This document shows, piece after piece, positions 52,114 to 57,829 of a stretch of DNA of 64,000 nt. Origin of the DNA: Zantedeschia hybrid cultivar (taxonomy: Eukaryota; Streptophyta; Magnoliopsida; Alismatales; Araceae); NCBI GenBank assembly GCA_030544215.1, contig JARZZO010000009.1, positions 56,787,129 to 56,851,128 on the forward strand. Direction: 5' to 3'. The position numbers and the translations under genes were made by a program. Position 1 is the stretch's first letter, and the number at the start of each line of letters is the position of its first letter. The notes beneath the pieces were generated by a model. That model did not search any database. It saw only the letters and a program-made list of their open reading frames with translations, and was not told the origin of the DNA.

Positions 52114-55100
52114 CACACACACACATATCTTTGTTTCTTCTCTCTCTCATAACCCTTCCACCAATAGAAAAAGGAGAAATCTCAGTCAAAATGCAGAAAA
52201 GTACCAAAAAAAAGAGAAAAAGCAGGGAAGGATATTTTGGAGGGAAAAATCAATCTGGTGGGAAGTGCCACCAAACCACTCCCCCCCCCCTCCCGATCCA
52301 TTCGACCCCTATATAAACCCCACAAGGGGGCTGCTGCAAGGGGGCTTTTTGGAGAAGAATTCTTTTGAAGACTTCAAGGCCGCAATCTATCAATTGCTTC
52401 AATTCAACCTTTATTGTCCTCATTCCAAAGAAGGAGGGTGCTGAGAAGCCTGCAGATTTTAGACCTATTAGTCTATTAAATGGCTGTTATAAAATCATCA
52501 CTAAAATCATGGCAAACCGGCTGAAGAAGGCATTGCAAAATGTCATTTCCATCAATCAATCGGCTTTCTTGAAAGGAAGGTACATCCTAGATAACTTCCT
52601 AACAACCCATGAAGCTATTGATTCACAGAAATGCTCTAAGAAACAAGGAATTGTCTTAAAATTAGACTTTGAGAAAGCCTTTGACAAAGTTAGTTGGAAC
52701 TGCATTGAAAAAGTTTTCCTGGTTACGGGCTTCAAACAAAGATGGATCAGCTGGGTTATGAGTTGTGTTTCCTCCGCCAGATTTTCTATTCTTATCAATG
52801 GAGAATCAAGTGGTTACTTTACTAGCTCTAGAGGACTAAGACAGGGAGATCCTATTTCTCCTCTCATCTTCATCATGGTTAGCCAAGTACTGAGCACTCT
52901 TTGGGATCAAGCTGTTTCTAAAGGGCTGGTTGATGGTTTCCTTACTAGCAGAAACAGCATTCAGCTATCCCATCTTCAATTTGCATATGATACTCTGATT
53001 TTCTCATCCACTGAAGAGACTAAGATTGCGAATATCAAGAAAATCCTATTGTTGGTTGAGGCTGTCACCGGACTTTCTATTAACTTTGACAAATATGAAA
53101 TTGTAGGCATCAACACTGGGATAGACTGAAGCAATCAGATCGCTGCTGTTTTGAATTGCAAACAATCACATTTTCCCATCAAATATCTTGGTCTCCCTCT
53201 CTCAAATGTCAGCAGTAAAGTTAGGGAATGTGACCCTCTAATCCATAAGTTTGCACATGATTTGGAAGGATGGAAAGCAAAATTTCTATCTGTAGAAGGT
53301 AAATGGATTCTCTTCAAAACTGTTCTTTCATCCTTGAGCACTTATCATCTCTCCATCCTTTCTATTCCCAAAACTGTGGAAAGAATCCTTGAAAGTATAA
53401 GGAGCTCTTTTTTTTTGGGAGGAGGGAGAAGGGAGAATAAAGGACTGCATCTTGTTGCCTGGGAAAGGGTCTCCACTAGCAAAGCACAAGGAGGTGTTGG
53501 TCTGACCAGCATTAGGATTATCAATAAAGCATTGCTTGCTAAATGGCTCTGGAGAATGGGTGAAAATGGCAATGCTTTATGGGTCAAAATCATCATAAAC
53601 AAATACTACCCTCAAGCATCCAAATCGGCTATTCAGCCCTCCTATCAGTTATCTTTTTCACCCATATGGAGGACATCAACAAGCTTGCAGATCTTGTCAG
53701 CACATCCATCACTTTCACTAGAGGAGATGGGAAATTGATCAGATTTTGGGAGGACAGATGGTGCTCGGATACCCCTCTTGCAGTCAAATTTCAGCAATTG
53801 TATTGTATCGTAAAGGATAAGGGGAAGTCAATTAATGTCATCTATGCTCTAGAGGAACGCAGTCACTGGAATATTAGTCTCAGAAGGGAGCCTGTGGGTA
53901 TTAAAATGAATCAACTTTTGCTTGTTCTTAGCTATTTAAATTAGTTTTCTCAATAATCTGCAGAAGGACTCTAGAAGTTGGGTTTGGAACTGTAAAAGGA
54001 CATTTTCTATTAATACTCTCACCAAAATTCTTAGTGACAGAGGTATGAGAGTCCATTGGCATCATATTGTATGGTCCAACCTTCTTCCCACAAAAATTAG
54101 ATTTTTCCTATGGAAAATGGCACTGGGCAGACTTCCAACCATAGACAGACTGAAATTCATCCTCCATGTCAATACTCCTTATTGTGTTTTCTGTGGAATC
54201 CTGAAGGAGAATGCCGAGCATCTATTTATGCATTGTGGGATCATTAATGTCTTATGGAGATCCATTGGACTATTACTCTCTTTTCAATGGAAGGACTTCC
54301 ACGATTTACCAAGCCTCCTCTAAGACTAGAATGGGATTTGCCCAATCCCATCCGAGCTCAAGATTTGGTTTATTCTTTTACCAGCCATGCTGTGGTCTAT
54401 CTAGTTTGAAAGAAATTCAAGAATTTTTAATCAATCATTCAATTGGATCGATCACATTTTGGCTACAGCTGTCAGGTGGACTTCTATCTGGGCAAAAGTT
54501 GCTAGCTCCTCTTCCACATGGAAGATTCTTCATTGCTCCTTGTTGTTTTGAAGTTCAAAAAGTTTTTCTTGTAATTATTTTCTATTTTTATCCTCTGGAT
54601 AATTCCTGCTGTTTGAATTGAGTTTGTGATTGACCTCAGTCAATGGAGATAACTTGACTTCGGTCAAAATGTATCTATGTAACCCTTCTTATATCAATGA
54701 AACGTGACCTTACGTCACCTTCAAAAAAAAAAAAAGTTGTGAAGACTCTTTTGAGTTCCTTGGCTATTGGGAGCAAGGATACTCCCTCCCCTCTTAGCCT
54801 TTGTTTATTTCTAAGGTTCAAAAACCCACATTCTTGTATATTCATGACCTAGTTAATGAAATTATATGTCTGTGCTTGTTTGATCTTCATTGACATATAA
54901 GATCCGAGCACCATTTGTTCATGATTTTCTTTTGGAATCCATATTGCATTGTTATTGGATCGTGTTAAGTTTTAATCAACTTGGATCCTTAATGGATCTT
55001 AAGTGGCTTTGTCAATACCCATTAAGTTGTTAGATCTCAAATGAATCCTTAGTGGGTCATTGGCACGATTCATCCAGATTCATTAATGGTTAGAGATTAA

Positions 55101-57160
55101 AGGATATTTATTGGACTTGGATATATCTGATATTGTTTTCTTTAACTAATAACCATCAAAGAATTACTATCTAATGGATTTATTCTTAATTGATCTCATA
55201 CAAATGCCCATTCATGTTCTTAAATTGACAATCGTTAAGATGTATCCTTCAAACAATCTAATGGATCCAAAGCGTGAAATGGTTTGTTCACACAGTGAAT
55301 ACCTCCTTTAAAATTCAATGTCCGTCTATAGTCCGCTTGTTTAAATCTGTCCACACATCCAAGCACTCTTAATTTGTCTTGTTTCATATGAAGGAAATCT
55401 TTTAAATGAACCTTCCAAGTATGACCTAACGGTTGACTCCCATTAAGGTACATCCTTTAATGGAATCTCGATGGGCCCACACATGTTATAGATTTTAAGC
55501 AATCGATTGTTCATGTAATGAACTTAGTTTAGTCGATTAAAGTTAAGACTTTGTCTTGCAATCCGTTTGCTTGAATCTATTCATCCCCTATTAACCCTTC
55601 ATATCTAGGCATTTCTTAATCAAATCCCAGATTCAAATTACTCCTTAATGTCTATCACAGACCATGATCGAATTAAAGGGCTTAAATTAAGGTTGCACAT
55701 GTGTTCTCATAGTGGCTTATTACATCTATACGTAGGTTTGTTCAAAGGGCATTATTTATTCAGTTAATCAAGGGTCCTCAATCGTTGATCGATGTAATTA
55801 AAACTGACCCACGTTAGTGGGGAGAGGTCGAACTTATGGATCCACATGATCCAAATTCTTGGCTCCTCAAGGGCCCATTCTGAATCCTCATAATCTAACA
55901 AACCACCAAAACAAAATAAAATAAAATAAAAGCAGTGCGAGGGTTTGATCTCCTCACGTCTCCCACAGTAGCATATAAGTAAACTCCACTTGCTATGCGT
56001 ACATTGTTTTCCATGGGTGGGTTATCGGCAATCTTGCCCATCGTAGAAGGTGAGCATTTCATGCATCAATGTTTACAGGTATAGTTATTGGCCGAAAGCA
56101 GTGCCATCAACAAGATGGGTAGAAGCCCACAGTATCACATGCCATCACACATTCTAACATGCTGCTACAAGGAAGGGAGAGGTGGGGAGGGTGGCAGGGG
56201 TTTCCACCAAGTGATAAGCTTATTTTTTTACATAGCCATCAATAGGGTAACTGTCAACTTAACTACAATTAAGAGTCACAATTTAATAATTTGTCAAACA
56301 CTCAATCGATCTATCTCTTACCGCTTCACATATAATATCCCAATTAAGAGTTATCAAACACCTCCTGAGATTCTGTGCAACAAGAAGAAAAGTAAGAGGA
56401 GAAATAGGGACACTTCATCTTAGTCCTCTCGAGTTGTCAAAGTACCCACAAGGCTCCCCTTTGGTCAAAGCAGACAATCTAGCACTAGAGATACACTCAG
56501 CTCCATCTGTTGCTTGAATCATATAAGAACAAGGACCCACCTAATACAATATAACACAATCATAAGCTTTCAAAAACCCAGTTTTAATGCTGTCCATTCC
56601 TCTATTCTGATTTTTTGGAAGTGAGTTTTCTTTCATATACAGCAAGAAAGTTATCTAGAATAAATTTTCCTGCTACAGAAGTATCGTGATTCTTATCCGC
56701 TAGCTGATAAATCTCAACCTAAAGTATTGAAGCTGCCATCTTTGTGATGATTTTGCAACAACCATTTATTAGGCTTATTGGCCAGAAATTGGAAACATCA
56801 TCTGCCCCTTCTCTTTTTGGTACAAGGACATGTGGCATTAAGATGTTAATAGATAGGGATCTTAAATCAAATTCCTGATTAGCCAACTAGTTGGTTTTTT
56901 AGAACTGAACCCGGTTATTAGAGAGCTTATTCATCCAAGTTCACAAAATGAGTTGACAATCAATTGGTAGTTCTCATTTATAAATTATTCTAGCGTTATC
57001 CCAACAATCAAAACATGCATCTTGCTTCCAGTCACCAGCAATATCCTGGAGGGGGGAAAATACCTGAGGGAGTAAGGTGGGAAAAGAACCTAGAATTTTT
57101 GCTTTGTTCCTGTTGAGAAAATCCAGTGTGGCTTCTGCAACTAAAGGATCTGCAAACTCC
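14219..57160 (-). CDS. AP5Z1: AP-5 complex subunit zeta-1-like gene, internal part (7 exons)
   Basis: AP-5 zeta is a large subunit of the fifth adaptor-protein complex, which works with SPG11/SPG15 in late endosome to Golgi retrieval. Exons in transcript order are 57064-57160, 28281-28324, 27958-28046, 16057-16148, 15832-15978, 14418-14565 and 14219-14295 (694 nt). All internal junctions are GT-AG and phases agree: AG+A gives Arg, A+TA gives Ile, T+CA gives Ser. The joined frame has no stop. Recognisable stretches include [82 protein letters not shown] and [11 protein letters not shown]. The middle exon is acidic and Asp/Ser-rich. Two introns are enormous (28.7 and 11.8 kb) and filled with transposons. 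No start or stop codon is in the window, so the gene is partial at both ends. The family name comes from memory of plant AP5Z1 proteins. That this is a real spliced gene is much surer than the name. Confidence 0.82.
14418..14565 (-). CDS. AP5Z1: AP5Z1-like exon
   Basis: 148 nt. It starts [17 protein letters not shown], continues [19 protein letters not shown] and ends ALQDTSD plus one base. The acceptor is ttgatctcag and the donor is gtatgctg. The 1266-bp intron upstream carries an Au-type SINE at 15301-15468. Confidence 0.88.
15301..15468 (+). mobile_element. Au-type SINE
   Basis: 168 bp between exact 11-bp target duplications CCAAAATTCCA (15290-15300, 15469-15479). Box A TGGTGCAATGG and box-B-like GTTCAGAACTG lie at the 5' end. 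The 3' part has CCAGACCCCGCACTTGGCGG, the signature of the angiosperm Au SINE family. It sits in an AP5Z1-like intron in the opposite orientation to the gene. Confidence 0.88.
15832..15978 (-). CDS. AP5Z1: AP5Z1-like acidic exon
   Basis: 147 nt, phase 0 at both ends. It starts [15 protein letters not shown], continues through an Asp/Ser-rich linker ([15 protein letters not shown]) and ends LKDENDGLA. The acceptor is ttgcctagcag and the donor is gtacgtc. The internal ATG at its 5' edge is not the start of the protein, because the upstream exon joins in frame. Confidence 0.88.
16057..16148 (-). CDS. AP5Z1: AP5Z1-like exon
   Basis: 92 nt. TA completes Ile; it then reads [20 protein letters not shown] and [10 protein letters not shown]. 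The acceptor is gaaactag and the donor gttaaaag is weak but canonical. It is followed by a 78-bp intron. Confidence 0.88.
16149..16838. other. Start of 11.8-kb intron, no repeat recognised
   Basis: A/T-rich sequence with no recognised element or coding block. Confidence 0.55.
16841..17065 (+). repeat. Candidate tRNA-derived SINE
   Basis: Box-A-like TTAGTGGTAAGCTCGG (16845-16860) and a good box B GGTTCAAACC (16894-16903) about 48 bp apart, then an unrelated body ending in a T-rich tract. The box-B arm is palindromic (CCAGGGTTCAAACCCTGG), like a tRNA T-arm. No target duplication found. It does not fold as a full tRNA, so not a tRNA gene. Confidence 0.45.
17066..18047. other. Intronic sequence, unassigned
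   Basis: Includes a 139-codon plus-strand frame at 17429-17848 rich in Pro, Ser and His with no known motif, probably chance. No repeat boundary seen. Confidence 0.5.
18061..18327 (+). mobile_element. 5'-truncated RTE LINE
   Basis: 267 bp between exact 13-bp target duplications AGTATATTCTTAT (18048-18060, 18328-18340). It reads [20 protein letters not shown] and ends [16 protein letters not shown], the C-terminal signature of plant RTE-clade reverse transcriptase, followed by a short 3' UTR. It ends in a TTGAATTGAGTTGAG repeat instead of poly-A, typical for RTE. Confidence 0.88.
18341..20169. other. Intronic sequence, unassigned
   Basis: No boundary or protein block recognised. A frame at 18593-18859 is discussed under rejected items. 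Confidence 0.5.
20170..20905 (-). mobile_element. Cassandra TRIM, first unit of an array (LTR-internal-LTR)
   Basis: The left LTR (20170-20411, 242 bp) has TGTAATGCC/GGCGTTACA ends. The internal part runs 20412-20665 and contains the reverse of a tRNA-Met primer site (GGCTCTGATACTA, 20650-20662). A second LTR runs 20666 to about 20905. Both LTRs hold reverse-complement 5S rRNA sequence (GGACTTCCC..GAGGTCACC, then AGCAYNCTTAACTACRRAGTT). There is no coding region, as expected for Cassandra, a terminal-repeat element in miniature with a 5S-derived promoter. The element reads on minus. Confidence 0.85.
21001..26757 (+). mobile_element. Near-complete hAT transposon, 5.76 kb
   Basis: The exact 8-bp target duplication CTCCAGAG lies at 20993-21000 and 26758-26765. 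The ends are CAAGGTT...AACCTTG, with similarity extending to about 14 bp. Both subterminal regions (21001-21290 and about 26630-26757) are dense in CGAGTC/GACTCG and CCGGATC half sites, the usual transposase-binding arrangement of hAT elements. The transposase gene is pseudogenised. The insertion split a Cassandra LTR, so the hAT arrived later. Confidence 0.92.
22222..26125 (+). pseudogene. hAT transposase pseudogene (BED finger, DUF659, hAT dimerisation)
   Basis: Block order follows plant hAT transposases with DUF659. A BED-type zinc finger (FKCNYCQF...LKKHLAGG, residues 28-50 of the first frame) comes first, then a DUF659 stretch ([17 protein letters not shown]). The catalytic-core region reads [16 protein letters not shown] and [14 protein letters not shown], then [18 protein letters not shown]. 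The C-terminal dimerisation domain follows ([34 protein letters not shown]) and an acidic, Gly- and Tyr-rich tail runs to 26125. A frameshift lies near 22975, with stops at 23166, 23279 and 23519. A plausible intron lies near 23951-24032 (ATGGCAG/gtgaat to ttacag/CGTATT). It cannot make active transposase. Confidence 0.88.
27197..27265 (-). other. 5S rRNA-derived sequence in a Cassandra LTR
   Basis: Read on minus it follows the second half of plant 5S rRNA: GAACTCC-like, TTAAGTGTGCTT (box A region of 5S), then GATAGGTGACCTCTTGGGAA (box C region). Equivalent blocks occur in the other three LTRs of this array. It is a captured internal pol III promoter, not a functional 5S gene: both ends of the 120-nt rRNA are missing. 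Confidence 0.85.
27342..27957. other. Intronic sequence next to AP5Z1-like exon
   Basis: No repeat or coding block recognised. Confidence 0.5.
27958..28046 (-). CDS. AP5Z1: AP5Z1-like exon
   Basis: 89 nt. The first A completes Arg; it then reads [18 protein letters not shown] and [11 protein letters not shown], and the last A starts an Ile codon finished 11.8 kb away. The acceptor is actttacag and the donor is gtgagtg. The phase match across the long intron is the strongest argument that both sides belong to one gene. Confidence 0.88.
28281..28324 (-). CDS. AP5Z1: AP5Z1-like 44-nt exon
   Basis: Encodes [14 protein letters not shown] plus the first two bases of an Arg codon. The acceptor is gacttgcag and the donor is gtacgg. 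The exon is tiny and lies 28.7 kb from the previous one, yet it joins in frame to the SFPTLLPQ exon upstream and, after a 234-bp intron, to LEKIFLKV downstream. Confidence 0.87.
28650..31705 (+). repeat. Probable first LTR of a three-LTR array
   Basis: About 3 kb of non-coding DNA ending just before a primer site at 31706. It has a TATA box (CTATAAATAGGAAGG near 29037) followed by GA-rich leader, as the second LTR does at about 32862, and a similar AAAAGTATATAT-rich 5' portion. The 5' end near 28650 is uncertain and divergence from the second LTR is high. A 548-bp MITE sits inside. Confidence 0.4.
30325..30872. mobile_element. hAT-like MITE, 548 bp
   Basis: Exact 8-bp target duplication CTAATGGC at 30317-30324 and 30873-30880. 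Terminal inverted repeat TAGGGCT(G/A)T...TAGCCCTA. The interior consists of repeated TATCCGTTTTCGAT and ATCGGAAACGGA half sites in both orientations. Non-coding. Its ends differ from the CAAGGTTG group, so it is a second hAT family. Confidence 0.87.
31706..31720 (+). other. tRNA-Met primer binding site, first internal region
   Basis: TGGCATCAGAGCAAG differs by one base from the usual TGGTATCAGAGC primer site. It opens a 480-bp internal region that ends at a polypurine tract (32171-32184). Confidence 0.65.
31706..32184 (+). mobile_element. Internal region of a non-autonomous gypsy-like LTR element, copy 1
   Basis: Only about 480 bp from primer site to polypurine tract (AGGAGGCGAGGATT). Just before that tract, TTTTGAGAACAAAATTTCT resembles the end of chromovirus pol genes, suggesting a deleted gypsy ancestor. 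It contains a Cassandra-derived piece (about 31868-32090) running from a degraded primer site (AGTCAGAGCCATGACACCA) to the last 50 bp of a Cassandra LTR, with the 5S part missing. Confidence 0.65.
32185..35245 (+). mobile_element. Middle LTR of the three-LTR array
   Basis: Starts TGTAGCATCTCAAAAATATT right after a polypurine tract and ends GGGGCATGACA right before a primer site. Length is 3061 bp, of which 637 bp is an inserted Cassandra. A TATA box (GCTATAAATAGGGGG near 32862) and GA repeats (about 32930-32990) mark the likely transcription start. It serves as right LTR of one unit and left LTR of the next. Confidence 0.65.
33743..34379 (-). mobile_element. Complete Cassandra TRIM element
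   Basis: Two 205-bp LTRs (33743-33947, 34175-34379) have TATAACGACC starts and GGGGTGTGACA ends. The 227-bp internal region carries the reverse of a tRNA-Met primer site (GGCTCTAATACCA, 34160-34172). Flanks TAGCG and TAACG (33738-33742, 34380-34384) fit a 5-bp target duplication with one change. Each LTR holds 5S rRNA-derived sequence (33790-33857 and its partner), with CACGCTTAACTTCGGAGTTC intact in the left copy. No coding. It inserted into a long gypsy-like LTR. Confidence 0.92.
35246..35733 (+). mobile_element. Internal region of the same non-autonomous element, copy 2
   Basis: The primer site TGGTATAGAGCAAGG (35251-35265, one base deleted) opens 488 bp homologous to 31706-32184. It shares ACTTATTAGAATCCT, the Cassandra fragment with the same internal deletion (about 35398-35625), the pol-end motif and the polypurine tract AGAGGACAGGATT. 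The shared deletion shows the Cassandra piece was present before this internal region was duplicated. Confidence 0.68.
35734..35939 (+). mobile_element. Truncated third LTR of the array
   Basis: Starts TGTAATGTCCCAAAAATATT and parallels the first 200 bp of the LTR at 32185. It then stops where an L1 3' end begins. Confidence 0.6.
35940..36256 (-). pseudogene. L1 LINE 3' end
   Basis: On minus it reads [18 protein letters not shown], the highly recognisable last block of plant L1 ORF2, then about 150 bp of 3' UTR with ATTAATAAAATTGGTGATGC. No poly-A tail remains at the 3' end. 5' truncated. Confidence 0.8.
36257..36305 (-). mobile_element. Remnant of the 3' LTR of a minus-strand gypsy element
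   Basis: 49 bp matching the right end of the LTRs at 43096 and 49285 (AACATAGACACTTGG, CAACCTTTGGATTCCCAT). It is followed by reverse polypurine-like CTCCCTAGG and a coding end resembling EDEFS. This identifies the sequence to the right as internal DNA of that element. Confidence 0.7.
36306..37848 (-). mobile_element. Internal region of minus-strand gypsy element (3' part)
   Basis: Runs from the 3' LTR remnant to the insertion point of a 4.6-kb LTR element. Near 36310-36345 minus reads KFEDEFSRT, similar to the end of gypsy pol. A 76-codon acidic frame (36436-36666) and a 62-codon frame (36776-36964) have no known family. No reverse transcriptase, integrase or protease was found. GA microsatellites lie at about 37540-37560, 37712-37730 and 37796-37815. 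Confidence 0.55.
37849..39229 (+). repeat. Left LTR of the LARD-like element
   Basis: Begins TGTCACGACCGAAATCG and ends GCCATGACA. Contains a short inverted repeat near its start (TTAGGCTTTTACTAAGCCTTA). Confidence 0.88.
41043..42469 (+). repeat. Right LTR of the LARD-like element
   Basis: Begins TGTCACGATTGAAAATCG and ends GCCGTGATA, so the canonical terminal CA has become TA. Carries extra sequence (CACCGGGACGCCGCATGG) near its end that the left copy lacks. Confidence 0.88.
42474..43095 (-). mobile_element. Internal region of minus-strand gypsy element (5' part)
   Basis: Continuation of 36306-37848 across the LARD insertion. It ends at 43081-43094 with the reverse of a primer site (CTTTGATACCAA) adjoining the LTR at 43096. 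GA microsatellite at about 42760-42805. The surviving internal region totals about 2.2 kb and is non-coding. Confidence 0.65.
43096..43481 (-). repeat. 5' LTR of minus-strand gypsy element, cut by Copia
   Basis: Starts TGATGCGAAATAG; its right end GGATTCCCATC is interrupted by the Copia insertion, and the last base continues at 49279 after the CCATC duplication. The primer site immediately to its left fixes orientation. Confidence 0.8.
43482..43734 (+). repeat. Copia left LTR
   Basis: TATA box at about 43631 (CTAATATATAAAGTC). The GAGAGAGAGAG tract near 43671 is probably in the leader. Confidence 0.93.
44690..45640 (+). pseudogene. Copia gag, broken
   Basis: The likely start [19 protein letters not shown] opens at 44690. 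A stop replaces Trp after NDSNYLD (near 44798). UBN2-type gag blocks follow in other frames ([43 protein letters not shown]). A zinc knuckle ends it (CSHC...H....C, about 45450-45490), itself interrupted by a stop after the second Cys. At least two frameshifts occur. Confidence 0.88.
45760..46500 (+). pseudogene. Copia protease and integrase N-terminus, broken
   Basis: The protease active-site block reads [12 protein letters not shown], where the family has DSGA: the Gly after Asp-Ser is Arg, which should inactivate it. After a stop comes [15 protein letters not shown], and then the HHCC zinc-binding domain of integrase ([15 protein letters not shown] ... CQTCHLAKH). The first catalytic Asp is in LVHSDV, followed by a stop. 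Confidence 0.87.
46501..47350 (+). pseudogene. Copia integrase core and linker, broken
   Basis: The second catalytic Asp lies in the SDNAKKYF block (about 46538). The third catalytic position is Lys instead of Glu in [17 protein letters not shown] (about 46640). An A-run at 46980-46992 lies in [21 protein letters not shown] stop-rich linker leads to the reverse transcriptase. Confidence 0.85.
47528..49042 (+). pseudogene. Copia reverse transcriptase and RNase H
   Basis: The best-preserved part. The first frame has [20 protein letters not shown] and [17 protein letters not shown]; a TAG at 47795 replaces the Trp of YYSWELYQLD. The second frame (410 codons from 47810) has [14 protein letters not shown], the catalytic [28 protein letters not shown], and RNase H blocks [26 protein letters not shown] and [14 protein letters not shown]. 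It ends over the start of the right LTR. Apart from that single stop the RT/RNase H looks intact. Confidence 0.93.
49028..49273 (+). repeat. Copia right LTR
   Basis: Lacks the 7 bases TTAAGTG found in the left LTR near its start, otherwise co-linear. Confidence 0.93.
49285..49693. repeat. Second copy of the gypsy LTR
   Basis: 409 bp, TGATGTGGG to CTCATCA, closely similar to 43096-43481. Before the Copia insertion it lay only 5 bp (TTAAC, 49280-49284) from that LTR. Flanks TTAAC and GATTG do not match each other, and no polypurine tract borders it, so it is either a solo LTR with a lost duplication or a recombination product. Confidence 0.8.
49990..50770 (-). pseudogene. L1 LINE fragment (RT end to post-RT)
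   Basis: On minus it reads [10 protein letters not shown] (a degraded ADDTLLF), [36 protein letters not shown], then [20 protein letters not shown] and IVRDKYY. These are the ordered blocks from the reverse transcriptase catalytic site to the domain behind it. The catalytic ADD is lost (TDV). Several stops. Confidence 0.7.
50771..51290. other. Unassigned A/T-rich then CAG/CAC-rich sequence
   Basis: 51185-51300 is an imperfect run of CAGCAGC/CACCAGCA triplets. No gene recognised. Confidence 0.55.
51300..51510. repeat. Palindrome-rich repeat, probable hAT MITE remnant
   Basis: Repeats of ACCGATACCG and TATCGGCCGATA and a CCAACCACG right end resemble the MITE at 51517, but the left terminus and target duplication were not found. 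Confidence 0.4.
51517..51655. mobile_element. hAT MITE, 139 bp
   Basis: Terminal inverted repeats CATGGATGGCAGTA and TACTGCCAACCATG match at 13 of 14 positions. The target duplication ACCACGAG/ACCACAAG (51509-51516, 51656-51663) matches at 7 of 8. The interior is almost entirely TATCGGCCGATA and GGTACCGGTA palindromes. CATGGTTG-type ends link it to the 193-bp MITE at 1617. Confidence 0.8.
51664..52340. other. Low-complexity region with CT and purine tracts
   Basis: Purine-rich AAGAAGAAAAAAG stretch (51960-52005), CCCCACCGGACAGG repeats (51919 and 52048) and a (TC)n tract of about 33 bp near 52076-52108 followed by ACACACAC. Frames here are low-complexity and not genes. Confidence 0.65.
52341..54735 (+). 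mobile_element. 5'-truncated L1 LINE with poly-A tail
   Basis: Reverse transcriptase, zinc-binding domain and 3' UTR end in an A-tract of 13 at 54723-54735. The endonuclease and ORF1 are missing. A possible 8-bp duplication TGAAGACT (52366-52373, 54740-54747) conflicts with LINE-like residues slightly upstream, so the exact 5' end is not settled. Confidence 0.88.
52345..54621 (+). pseudogene. L1 ORF2 reverse transcriptase pseudogene
   Basis: The first long frame (52365-53129) contains [87 protein letters not shown], and FAYD where the family has FADD: the first catalytic Asp of the pair is Tyr. A stop at 53127 is followed by a second frame (53151-53738) with [25 protein letters not shown] and [18 protein letters not shown]. 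After a frameshift come [35 protein letters not shown] and [18 protein letters not shown] (zf-RVT). The last frames cover the [10 protein letters not shown] tail. Confidence 0.9.
54736..56600. other. Unassigned A/T-rich sequence
   Basis: About 1.9 kb without a recognised family. Repeated AATGGATC/CTTAATGG words suggest an old repeat. A short AAAATAAAATAAAAT run lies near 55917. Confidence 0.5.
56610..56880 (-). pseudogene. L1 LINE reverse transcriptase N-terminal fragment
   Basis: On minus it reads [20 protein letters not shown], then [14 protein letters not shown] and, after stops, [13 protein letters not shown]. These match [19 protein letters not shown] and the following GR.I.DN.L block of L1, as in the plus-strand copy at 52420-52600. 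Only this part is left. Confidence 0.72.
57064..57160 (-). CDS. AP5Z1: AP5Z1-like exon, most 5' one visible
   Basis: 97 nt, entered in phase so that its first G completes an Arg codon. It then reads [16 protein letters not shown] and ends SFPTLLPQ. The acceptor is ttgcttacag and the donor is gtattttc. The next upstream exon was not found between here and 64000, so the preceding intron exceeds 6.8 kb. A degenerate L1 fragment (56610-56880) and a Copia fragment (57830-58900) flank it. Confidence 0.85.
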
Positions 57161-57829
57161 CTGTAAGCAACAGAGAATTACTGGTTCACGCATTAAGCAA
57201 GAAGCAGCATAACAACGAATAAAGAGATCAGTGGGTCTAGAGTTCAAATTTACGGGAAAATGAACAAATATCATAGAAGAAAACATTGATGAATAAAAGT
57301 AATAAGCACACTTAAACCATTTTATGAAGGGAAAAACAAAGAAAAATAGGTCCAAGATTGTACAATTATCATCATATGGAGACGGAGCAGTAGATTGATT
57401 TAAGTTCAACATCCTATTTCCATCAAACCAACCCTCTTTAAAAATGGCTTATAGAGGTAAAGTCCATCATAATCACGGGCACGGACTGACTCCTTCCCCA
57501 ACAATCACTTAGCCAAGTGACTAAAGAGCTGACCATACGTAAAACAAAGCTTTATATAAGCTTCAAAGGCATATTAATTGTCATTGAACCAGAAAGCTGC
57601 ACAATGAAGAATATGCAAGATGTACTTCTATTGAGAGGAGTAGTAGTAGCCACAGGAAGAGGAGTCAACCTCAAGAGCAACAAAGTGACAAAGAGGTATG
57701 AAGTCCTTCTCAAGTAGCAGCAGGGATGGGGAACATGAATGCTTTTGGGAGCAGCAGTGATGGCAAAATGAGTGAATCCTGCTACTAAGTCTCAAACTAT
57801 TAGCAAGGATGCTGCTTCAAAGAGATGGT
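57161..57829. other. Intron start, unassigned
   Basis: Next to the 5'-most visible AP5Z1-like exon. A 66-codon plus frame at 57517-57717 has no known motif. Confidence 0.5.

Noticed and set aside
52366..54747. TGAAGACT as target duplication of the L1 at 52.3-54.7 kb
   Set aside because: A LINE-like FFEDF stretch lies partly upstream of the left copy and 4 bases intervene after the poly-A, so an 8-bp match may be chance.
57170..57260. Minus-strand frame FIRCYAASCLMRE resembling the exon expected upstream of EFADP
   Set aside because: No donor gives the right phase and the intron to the next acceptor would be about 20 bp, too short.
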